NCBI GenBank assembly: GCA_037074585.1 | Contig: CM073495.1 | Location: 54,887,001-54,951,000, forward strand | Origin: Biancaea sappan | Lineage: Eukaryota; Streptophyta; Magnoliopsida; Fabales; Fabaceae | Direction: 5' to 3' | DNA: 64,000 bases | In this document: piece by piece, positions 1 through 9,094 of the stretch | Position numbering within the stretch: the stretch's first letter is position 1 | Layout of the letters: each line of letters opens with the position of its first letter | Made by a program: the position numbers and the translations under genes | The notes under the pieces: generated by a model | Databases searched by the model: none | Told to the model about the DNA's origin: nothing | Seen by the model: only the letters and a program-made list of their open reading frames with translations

Positions 1-1602
1 GAAAAAATTTAGTAAAAATTAGAATTAGTGAAGAAAAAAAACTGAAGACAAAAGAACAAACCTAGAAATAATTTAGATCTTACAGTTCAAATTTGAAAAT
101 TCTTTAAATTATAATTTTCCCGGTGAAAATTCGACATCTATCAAGAACAAATTAAAGTTAAAATATTTTTACGAAGTAAAAATTGAAGGGAATTCTCTCT
201 AATCTTAATACATAATTTTAAACCAGAGGAATAAATTTGGAATACCTAAAATATCTCCTTTTTTCTTTTTCTCTTTTTTTCTTTTCCTTTTGTGTCTTCT
301 TTTCTTTTTCTTTTTTCTTACTATTTGGTTCAACAGAAGATGAGGAAAAACAAAACTTTTTTATTTGGTTTGCAAGGAGAAAGGAGAAAAAGTAAAACAA
401 AATAACTATTATAACTCTTTGATTATATGACTAAGAGAATATGATAAATTTGTTATAACTTCTATTCAAATAAGTTAGCTCATTTGTTATAATGAAATAA
501 TATAAGTGGGCTAATTGTTAGCAATTTTAATTTGATTTATCTAAAAAACATCTCAAATATATAATGTATTTTTACTTACATTTTTCATCCCCTCTCCTTC
601 AACTAATTGAAAAAAGATAAAGTCAATTTAAAAAAAATTTCTCTCATTCCCTCCATTCCGGTCCAACCAAAGAATGCCTCTTTTCTCTCGACTCACGCAC
701 GTTTCTCATATTTCTCTCTTTTGTGCAACTCCACTCAATCTCTCATCCTTTTGCAGCTCTCTCTCCCACTGCCCAAAAAAAAAAACTCAAAACAGTGGTG
801 GTTTCATTACATACTTTTGGAATCAGATCATCACGTTGATTACTGATGAGCTTCATGTTACTCACCCCAGGAGACAGGATAGATTCAGGGCATCGATTAA
901 ATGGAATGTCAGTTTCTCATTTTAAATTTGTAAAATAAGAATTTTGATTAAATCACATATGGCAGTATACTAGACCCTCTAATTCTTTAAGAACACAAAT
1001 ATCATATTTACTAAATAAATGAATATAATCTTTTATAATTATATTAATAAATTATAAAAATAAAATTAAAAGTAATTTATTTTTATTATCTCATAATTAT
1101 TTAATTATGTTTAACTTTATAGGATATTATAAAATTTGTTATTAATCATGTTTAACTTTACTAATTTAAAATCATTTTAGTAATTAATATAGTGATATAA
1201 TATACATAAAATAATGACAATTTATGTTTCAAAATATCATTATTATATATATATATATATTTTGGCTCACATACATGATAATTATAGCTTACTTTTTTAT
1301 GGTTAAAATGTGGTTAGTCCTTTTTTTTTCTTATATATGCTTTTTGCTGAAATCTCTAGGGAAAAAAAAAGACCCAAGCCGAACTAGGTCGCCAATTCAA
1401 CCAAAACTTAGTCGAGTCAACCAGGTTGTGATTGACTTGATTGCAATCTGGTCCAAGTAAGCGACCCAAACCGAGTTACTAGGTCTCCATTCAAGGTCAA
1501 AAAACGCTGTTTTATAGGCCATTTAGCAGCCATTTTTAACTATCACTAAATAGTTTATCATGAGGAGCCATTGGAGTACCCCAATCGTCAAAATTGTAAA
1601 AG
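1..1602. other. AT-rich region without a recognisable gene
   Basis: Short open frames occur on both strands but are low-complexity (K/E-rich opposite a polypyrimidine run at 255-320) and have no homologous look. A short AT dinucleotide run lies at 1245-1260. I see no promoter, RNA gene or clear repeat end. Confidence 0.5.
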
Positions 1603-1902
1603 GATGCATTTGGGTAAATAGCTTAATTAAGCGCTTATACAATAAGCGCTTATAGGTATGTTTAGAAGAACTTATTTTGAGCTTATCTGGCTTATCTTAC
1701 AGTATAAGCACTTATACACGTGTTTGTGAGAGCTTATAGAAATAGTTTATAACATGTCCATAAGTTGTTTTCAACTTATTTTCATGAGCTCTTCATGATA
1801 GCTTATAAAAATAAGCTGAAAACAGCTTATATGAAGTTTGTCTTTCTAAACTGTTCAATTATAAAAATAACTTATATATAAACGTTTATATAATAAGCGT
1901 TT
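1603..1902. mobile_element. Left arm of a foldback MITE (split)
   Basis: This stretch is built from palindromic motifs of the type AAGCTGAAAACAGCTTAT and is the approximate reverse complement of 12179-12454. Together the two arms make a foldback MITE of about 0.58 kb. It is split near its centre by a solo LTR, whose 5-bp TSD CGTTT is at 1898-1902 and 12179-12183. The outer left end is uncertain: motifs at 1603-1650 match the inner part of the right arm, so two overlapping copies are possible. Similar palindromic repeats are familiar from legume genomes, which is why I lean to a legume. Confidence 0.7.
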
Positions 1903-3663
1903 TGTAATATCCCAAGAATTTATATGAATATTTAAAGTCTAATTTGAAGTTTAGTGAAAAATTTAATTACGTGGAAAATTTACTTTTTGAATTAGTGAAG
2001 AAAATCTGGGAATAGAAATTTTAATTTTTAATTTAGGAAATTTTTACAAATTCTCAAGGACTAAAGTGAAAAGAAAAGAAAATATGGATTACTTTTGAGA
2101 AATGACCAAATAGGAACCTGAGAGGAAGAATAAAGCTTATGAGAATGAATTATGAGTCCGGTACCGAAAAGATGATTAATTCGAGGTTAAAGTGGTATTT
2201 GAGACATCGAGAGGGATTAAAGTGAACAAATCTTATAAGCTAAGGTGGCTATGAGTGATTTTATCGAAAAAGAAATTTGTGGGGCCCACGCGTATACATT
2301 TCTCTCTTATTCTTTTCTTTCTCTCATTTCTCCCCGTAGCTTCCTCACTTTCTCTCTCTCGGTTATGCGTCGATTTCTTCATCAACCATTTATGCAATTT
2401 TTGCATGGGGAAGGAAGCTATGAAAGTTAGGATGATTGGTAAGTTGATGTTCTTCTTCTTCTTCCTCTTATTACAAGACCAAATCCTTGGTTATCATTTT
2501 GCAAAATTTTTGTAGAATATTTTAATGGATGAATTTAAGTGTGGATGTAAATCTAAAACATTCCTAGGTGGTTTATGATGTTATTAGAACAAGAAATTTA
2601 GAGAAAACTAAGAGAAATTCGTAGAATTTGGATATTTGAAAAAAGTTAGTGTTCTTGATGAAAATTTGAGATTTGAGCTTGGATTGTTGGTAGAAATTGG
2701 GGTTTTTGGTGTTAAAACACTCTTTAGACATTAAGGATGAAAACCCATGGAAGAAATCAAAAGAAATGTTGTTTTAGATATGATTTTTGGATGAAGAACA
2801 CGAAAAACATTCAAAAATTTTTCCTAGAAAATACTGTTCATCGAGAAAATTTTTTCAGATTTTCTCGGCTACTGTAGCGTTGACTCGGTCAATGTTACTG
2901 TAGCATTGACTCGGTCAACATTATTGTAGCTGCGTTGACCGTTACTGTAGCATCAGTTTTTTTTTTTAAATATCGTTGAAAAGCTATTTAAGTCTAGTTT
3001 CCAATGGTATAAGTTTCATTTTGATATTCATTACCAGTTAGGAGTTATGATTTGAGAAGTGGATGAAGGTCGGGAGTAGTGGTAAGGAATTTCTCTATTT
3101 CGTAACCCTGATGGTTTTTATCTGGTTACAATAGGAATGGTCAAGGTGCAAGGTGGGAGTGCCGAGAGCGTGAAATCCAGGTGAGTGGGATTTATACTTC
3201 CTATGACTAAATCTTTTCTTTAAAGTTCTTGGCATCATAGTGAGAGCATGTAGTGTATCTTAGTGTGAAGGCAGTGATGGTTAACTTATATATTGATATT
3301 CATTATGAATTGAGATTTTCTTGCATAAGTTACATTCATGCACACTTTCTAGAATTAAAAAATTGTGTTCTCGAATAGATTGATATGGATATATCTATAC
3401 ATAAACACCATTATATGAATGTTGCGTGAAGAAGACACGAATACCATTGTGAGGACTTGTAAATACAAATGAGCTTCTATGTTTGAGATGTGATTTATAA
3501 GATAAATTCTGTGAACAGTGAATAATTGTATACACGTTGATGAAATTGTGATTAAGTATGGAAAGTAGTATGAGTTATGTTGTGATGAAACTTGTAAATG
3601 ATTATGAGTTATTTATGATTGTGATTGTGTATGTAATCGGAATGAATGGAAAGACATGGTGGT

Positions 3664-6096
3664 TGTAATATCCCAAGAATTTATATGAATATTTAAAGCC
3701 TATTTTGAAGTTTAGTGAAAAATTTAATTATGTGGAAAATTTGCTTTTTGAATTAGTGAAGAAAATATGGAAATAGAAATTTTAATTTTTAATTTAGGAA
3801 ATTTTTACAAATTCTCAAGGACTAAAGTGAAAAGAAAAGAAAGTATAGAGGACTTTTGAGAAATGACCAAATAGGAACCTGAGAGGAAGAATAAATCTTA
3901 TGAGAATGAATTATGAGTCCGGTACCGAAAAGATGATGGATTCGAGGTTAAAGTGGTATTTGAGACATCGAGAGGAATTAAAGTGAACAAATCTTATAAG
4001 CTAAGGTGGCTATGAGTGATTTTATCGAAAAAGAAATTTGTGGGGCCCACGCGTATACATTTCCTCTTATTCTTTTCTTTCTCTCATTTCTCCCGTATGC
4101 TTCCTCACTTTCTCTCTCTCTCGATTATGCTTGCAAAGGAATTTCTTCATCAATCATTCATGCAATTTTTGCACGGGGAAGGAAGCTATGAAAGTTAGGA
4201 TGATTGGTAAGTTGATTTTCTTCTTCTTCTTCCTCTTATTACAAGACCAAATCCTTGGTTATCATTTTGTAAAATTTTTGTAGAATATTTTAATGGATGA
4301 ATTTAAGGGTGGATGTTAATCTAAAACATTCTTAGGTGGTTTATGATGTTATTAGAACAAGAAATTTAGAGAAAACTAGGAGAAATTCGTAGAATTTGGA
4401 TATTTAAAAAAGTTAGTGTTCTTGATGAAAATTTGAGATTTGAGCTTGGATTGTTGGTAGAAATTGCGGGTTTTGGTGTTAAAACACTCCTTAGACATTA
4501 AGGATGAAAACTCATAGAAGAAATCAAAAGAAATGTTGTTTTAGATATGATTTTAGGATTTTTGGATGAAGAACACGAAGAACATCGAAAATTTTCCCCA
4601 GAAATTACTGTTCACCCAACAAATTTTTCCAGATTTTTTCGTTACTGTAGCGTTGACTCTGTCAACGTTACTGTAGCATTGACTCGGTCAATGTTACTGT
4701 AGCTGTGTTGACCGTTACTGTAGCATCAGTTTTTTTTTTTTAAAATATCGTTGAAAAGCTCTTTGAGTCTAGTTTCCAATGGTATAAGTTTCATCTGGAT
4801 ATTCATTACCAGTTAGGAGTTATGATTTGAGAAGTGGATGAAGGTCGGGAGTAGTGGTAAGGAATTTCTCTATTTCGTAACCCTGATGGTTTTTATCTGG
4901 TTACAATAGGAATGGTCAAGGTGCAAGGTGGAAGTGCCGAGAGCGTGAAATCCAGGTGAGTGGGTTAATACTTGCTATGATTAAATATCTGTTATTGGCT
5001 TTTTGCATCATAGTGGAAATCTGTTGTATATCCAAGTTTGAAGAGGATGATGTGGAACGATGAGGCATAAACAATTGTGGAACGTGTCTGGTAATGTATA
5101 TAATTATATTTTCTTATTTTCTCATGAATGGAGGTTATATGATGGATTGTCAATGACATGTGAACTGAGTTGAAATATATCATACTTTGATTATTGAGTT
5201 CGTTCATATGCGGATAGTTGAAGTATGTTATTGTTGAATAATTGTTCTATATTATGAATTATATTATATACATGCTATATTGCTAGAACCATATTGATTA
5301 TGTTGTGACTTGAATTGTAAATGATTGAGTTGTGTGTGTGGCTCAAGATTATGATTGAGCATGTTCTTGGATGTGATTGTGATTGTGTTTGACTAGAAAG
5401 GAAAGGCATGGTGGTGCACCCCATGGAGAAATTTATGTGAAGTTATAAGGGTGGAGATTATAAATGGAGCGATAAGGGTGGATGCGGCGGGGGCCGCGGG
5501 CAACGATCCAGAGGTATTCTGGACGACCCGGTTGGTACGGGAAATGTGTGCGAAATTGATTTCATCGATTGCTGTTGTGAATTTTGAATTATGTTGAAAT
5601 GTATTTGATTTACTTGGATATTGTTGTGAAGTATTATGAATAATATTATATCATATGATGATCGATTTACGTATGATTGCTGCATGTTATCATTATGATG
5701 CATGATATTTTTTTTTGTCATAGTGTTGTGTTATCTACTCACTGGGCACGTGGTTTGCTCATACCCCTCTTATTGATATTTTTTTTCAGAGTTGACAGCT
5801 GAAGGTAAATATCGGAACAAGGAATTATGGATCCTTAGTCCATGATTACCTTTTCATTTGTTCAGGATAAAGGTATAATGGTTAAGTCTTATTCTAAGTT
5901 GTATAAATCTAGAAATCTCTGTAATCGGGTAGGTTCATTCAGTGATGTAATGTGAATAATTGTAGTATGTATAGAGAACTCGTTTTGGTTGCATGAAAAA
6001 AGAATTGTATGATTTTTAAGAGAAAGATAGGCTTACGGAGGTGAAATGAAATTCACTTTCCGTGCCGGTCACGTGCTCAGATTTTGGGACGTGACA
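3664..6096 (+). repeat. 5' LTR of element 1
   Basis: It runs from TGTAATATCCC to GGGACGTGACA, 2,433 bp. The matching 3' LTR is at 9095-11557. A block of tandem motifs built from GTTACTGTAGC and GTTGACTCGGTCAA lies at about 4645-4725. Small antisense frames in it recur in the 3' LTR simply because the LTRs are duplicates; they are not credible genes. Confidence 0.93.
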
Positions 6097-6099
6097 AGT

Positions 6100-6111
6100 T
6101 GGTATCAGAGC
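6100..6111 (+). other. Primer binding site, initiator tRNA-Met type
   Basis: TGGTATCAGAGC starts three bases after the end of the 5' LTR. This is the common plant LTR-retrotransposon site complementary to the 3' end of initiator tRNA-Met. Confidence 0.92.
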
Positions 6112-6552
6112 TTTGGGATTAGGTCTCCTACCGATTACAGAGTAAGGTAACCTTAGTGGGATCTCCTCTATCGTGGTGAACCCGGGCACAACTATAGAGA
6201 GATGGCTCCACTGAAGGTCCTGTAGGATGTTTTCATTTCTTTTTCCTCCGAGACTTGTCTTTTCTTATGAATTAAGTTTTTAGTTTTAGTTTTAGACAGA
6301 TATGGCTATACTTTTGAACTCGGTAAAGGAAAAGTTATTATTTGTTTTGATTCCGTTGCTGTCGGATCAACTTGTATGTATGGGGCTTTATATGTTGAAT
6401 TCATGATTTATTTTGTGTGACTGATTTCTTTTATCTTTCTTACTTTTATTATTACTATTTTTTTTTTAGTACCATCTCATAAAAGAAACCACTGGCATTA
6501 AAAGCGGAAGGATTACATTGCAAAAAAAAAAAATTACTCATGCATGAGTAAT
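6112..6552 (+). other. Untranslated leader of element 1
   Basis: The first 200 bases closely match the leader of the second element (39320 onward), including a stretch with CCCGGGCACAACTATAGAGAGA. No open frame of note is present. Retention in both elements fits a packaging or dimerisation role, but that is inference. Confidence 0.5.
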
Positions 6553-7017
6553 CTAAAAGCGAGGTGGTCTCGGATTAGGAGGGTTGTACTGTATCATCAC
6601 CCCTCGACCATTCCTTGGAGCGAGAGACAGAGCAATGTCGCGGAGGGTAGTGTAAATCCCATTCATACAATCAACACTTCTTTGTTGTTGATTGCAGAAG
6701 CACTGGGTAGACCAATAGAAGAACCTATCTATTCTTGAAGTCATTTCTGCATGATTGCGTTTAGTTAACTTCTCCAGGTCTTCTATCATCTTTTTCAGAT
6801 TTTTGACCTCCTGCTCTAGACAGGCGATTTTGTCCTCCGAGGTATGGCCCTTGCTAGTCTCCTCAGCTTCCTCGATCTTCTTCATTTTCTTCTCCTTCTG
6901 CTTCTCTGGAGACCCCTCAAAAGGTCTTTTGCCCTTGTCTTTGCCCAGACTTAAGTTTAAGTCGAGCTCTTCTCTCCTGGCATCCACTGTGAGATCAATG
7001 TACTTCCTTGTGGCCAT
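6553..7017 (-). CDS. Antisense cargo protein: EAR-type motif, NLS-like patch and coiled coil (154 aa)
   Basis: I do not recognise a named family. The intact 154-residue frame has LDLNLSL at residues 18-24, an LxLxL EAR-type motif that in plant repressors binds TOPLESS-family corepressors. Basic NLS-like runs lie at about 39-47, a leucine-rich heptad coiled coil at about 63-98, and a conserved QQxRSVDCMNG block at about 110-120, followed by a proline-rich tail. It is antisense to the retroelement. A TATA-like box sits about 115 bp upstream of its ATG. The copy at 39734-40198 differs at about 17 positions counted by eye and is also intact. The first 45 residues align without gaps to the sense gene at 8232-8780 (motif at 18-24, KR at 30-31, SPE at 36-38), so the two are paralogues in opposite orientation. 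A nuclear regulatory role is inference. Confidence 0.75.
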   Translation of the reverse strand: MATRKYIDLTVDARREELDLNLSLGKDKGKRPFEGSPEKQKEKKMKKIEEAEETSKGHTSEDKIACLEQEVKNLKKMIEDLEKLTKRNHAEMTSRIDRFFYWSTQCFCNQQQRSVDCMNGIYTTLRDIALSLAPRNGRGVMIQYNPPNPRPPRF

Positions 7018-7130
7018 GATTTGGAAAATTTAGAAATTTATGTAGGAGTATGAGAAGAGAGGAATGCTGGGAAGTTGTAGGATCAGAAATGATTACTCTT
7101 TGTGGTGTGGTAACTGAGAACGTTGGGACA

Positions 7131-7140
7131 GTTTTTATAG
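7131..7140 (-). promoter_or_regulatory. TATA-like box for the antisense cargo gene
   Basis: On the minus strand the sequence reads CTATAAAAAC. It lies about 115 bp before the ATG at 7017, giving a predicted 5' UTR of about 85-90 nt. The same box is kept at the same distance in the second element (40312-40322). Confidence 0.55.
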
Positions 7141-8120
7141 AGGAAAAATTTGAACTTAGAGACAAAGAAGATATCTCTTCGCCGCACCCTACACGCTTAA
7201 CCTATGGATTTCTGCAAGCTGGAAGCTAGAAGTCTAGGGTAGGCATGCACACCAACAACGCGTCGCATTAATGGCAAAACCACGAAAGTCAATATTCGGT
7301 GGATTTGCTGCCGATTTACACTTGGTTTTTTCCATTTCTCTCGTTGGCATTTTCTGAAATTGAAAGAAGTCGACAATGTAGCCATTACAGAGTGTCTTGG
7401 ATGTTTTCACGATGAACTAAAATGTATTTCTTTGTTTTATTGCGTTGTTCTTGAAAGCCTTCAGTTGAGTATAATATACAAGATTGATTGAATCATACTG
7501 TGATTATATGTATCTAAAAACATATGGTATGTATGTTATTCATGCATAGAGAGTGAAGGCTATTTGTTATGGCCAGTAATAATATGTAATGATTCTACAT
7601 ATATTCAGAGAATGAGAAGTTTGAAATTTAAAAGGACTTGAATAGATGAAAATATATAGATAATGATGTATCTCCATGTTTATACATATATACATATATG
7701 CTCGTAGAGGCAAGTGAAAGGTAAAATTTTTCTCACTTTATGGAACGCTTGATGTGTAGATGTGAGAAGTTTTTATTTTAATATGTATGTTTGAAAATGT
7801 GTAAGCCTAGGGCAAAGCCACGGATTAGAAACCTAGATAAGGTTAGTATGAAGCTACCCGTTCATGGAGTAATATCTCGATTTAGGATTATTGGATAAAA
7901 CAAATACAGAGTTAAGAAGTCATAAATTGAAGCGGCGATTAGTTGAATAATTTGAGCAAGAATCAAAAGTTAGCCGAAATTTTTGAGGAAATCTTTTGTA
8001 TTAAATTATATTTTGTTATTTTCTGTCATGCTTATCAGAGACCGTTGGCATTGCGTCAGATAAGGTCTGTAGGTCATCTTTAGAATATGATGTAAAGGTT
8101 TTGTAGCCCTAAATTTCGTC
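7141..8120. other. Divergent intergenic region between the two cargo genes
   Basis: About 1 kb separates the two TATA-like boxes. It is conserved, roughly 85-90% by eye over 7200-7400, with 40380-40570 of the second element. It has no long frame. The minus-strand frame at 7197-7385 is not kept as a good frame in the second copy, so I leave it out. It probably acts as a bidirectional promoter region (inference). Confidence 0.45.
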
Positions 8121-8130
8121 TATATATAAT
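8121..8130 (+). promoter_or_regulatory. TATA box for the sense cargo gene
   Basis: TATATATAAT lies 102 bp before the ATG at 8232, giving a predicted leader of about 75 nt. The second element has TATAAATC at the corresponding place (41301-41308). Confidence 0.6.
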
Positions 8131-8231
8131 GGATGTCCCATTATGCTGCTCACTACACTAAGAGTTTATATCTATAAGCTTTCTAGCATCAAACTTCTCT
8201 TTCTGTACAACCTTTATAGCTCAGAGAAAAT

Positions 8232-8780
8232 ATGGCCGGCAATAAATCTTTCAATTTAAACTTTGAGGCTGGCAAGGTAGAGTTGGATCTAAATCTTAGC
8301 CTGGAGAATTATAAGAATAAGAGATCCATGGAAGAGTCACCAGAGGCTAAGAAAAGAAAAAGGGATGTAGTAGAGCTAAAGAATGTTAGCACAGCAACAT
8401 CTTCTAATAATGAGCTTGCGCTTATGAGACAAAAGATGGAGGACTTGGAAAAATTGATAAACCGCCACTTTGAGGACCAGGGGAGATTGATAAATCGTCT
8501 CTTTGTAGAACAAGAGAAGCTTTTGAATCGTCATTTTAGGGAGTTGGCGAATAGAGTTGATAGACATTCGATGTTTGCAACTCAAAATTTTCGTGACCAA
8601 CAAGCGAGATGTATTGACTATATGAATGGAGTGACTTTTGCACTTCGCCAAATTTCCCAGAAGTTTCCTCCAGAAACTCTTTCTAGGCTGCAACGATTAG
8701 TTTCCTCCTTAAGGTCTGAAGCACCTTCCTCTTCTAGACCTGGAGCACCTTCTGCATTTCAAAAGCCTCCTCGTCCTTAA
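8232..8780 (+). CDS. Sense cargo protein: EAR-type motif, NLS and 11-residue coiled-coil repeats (182 aa)
   Basis: This is an intact 182-residue frame of no named family known to me. LDLNLSL (EAR-type LxLxL) is at residues 18-24 and a KKRKR NLS-like run at 40-44. Four consecutive 11-residue units at about 70-80, 81-91, 92-102 and 103-113 share a pattern near E-x-Q-x-x-L-I-N-R-x-F, suggesting a hendecad coiled coil. A conserved TQNFRDQQxRCIDYMNG segment is at 117-133, followed by a Ser/Pro-rich tail. It reads in the sense of the retroelement but has its own TATA box and an AATAAA at 8895. It is paralogous to the antisense gene of the same element. Its orthologue in the second element (from 41425) is interrupted by a solo LTR. 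There is no zinc knuckle, protease or polymerase motif, so it is not an obvious gag. Confidence 0.78.
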   Translation: MAGNKSFNLNFEAGKVELDLNLSLENYKNKRSMEESPEAKKRKRDVVELKNVSTATSSNNELALMRQKMEDLEKLINRHFEDQGRLINRLFVEQEKLLNRHFRELANRVDRHSMFATQNFRDQQARCIDYMNGVTFALRQISQKFPPETLSRLQRLVSSLRSEAPSSSRPGAPSAFQKPPRP

Positions 8781-8894
8781 TTTATTCTTTCTTTTGTTTG
8801 TACCTAAAGCTAATGTTTGATCTAAGGTTTACGTATTAAATTTATCTGTTTTGTAACTCGAGTTAAGCTTGTTGCCTGTAGCTTATATAATAGA

Positions 8895-8900
8895 AATAAA
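8895..8900 (+). terminator. Polyadenylation signal (AATAAA) of the sense cargo gene
   Basis: AATAAA lies 115 bp after the stop codon. The same hexamer is found at 43993-43998, about 76 bp after the corresponding stop in the second element. Confidence 0.45.
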
Positions 8901-9080
8901 ATTTAAGTTTTCGAATATTCTTTTGTTGAGGTGATTCTTTTATTGAAGGAACTTAAAAAAAAAATGGACTTGTTATATTGTGTACTTGATTGTGAAAATT
9001 TCAAAAGAGAGAATGAGATATAGACAAAATATCTGCATTTGTTTCAATCTTGAGTTTTGAATTCAGAGGACCGAATTCTA

Positions 9081-9094
9081 TTAAGGGGGAAGAA
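9081..9094 (+). other. Polypurine tract of element 1
   Basis: AAGGGGGAAGAA lies directly before the 3' LTR start at 9095, the expected site of plus-strand priming. Confidence 0.85.

Noticed and set aside
2245..2515. Short plus-strand frames in the LTR, also at 4006-4283 and 9437-9716
   Set aside because: The three LTR copies have different stop positions and frames, so nothing is conserved as protein. They reflect a pyrimidine-rich stretch.
5458..5721. Antisense open frame in the LTR, repeated at 10919-11182
   Set aside because: It recurs only because the LTRs are duplicates. It lies over the LTR end region, is low in complexity and has no domain resemblance.
6100..6111. Possible tRNA-Met gene
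   Set aside because: Only the primer-site complement is present; there is no tRNA body. The same holds at 39308-39319 and 49194-49211.
8376..8693. Antisense frame opposite the sense cargo gene; likewise 6544-6738, 6755-7033 and 41367-41669
   Set aside because: They are shadows of the cargo genes in other frames, with no independent motif.
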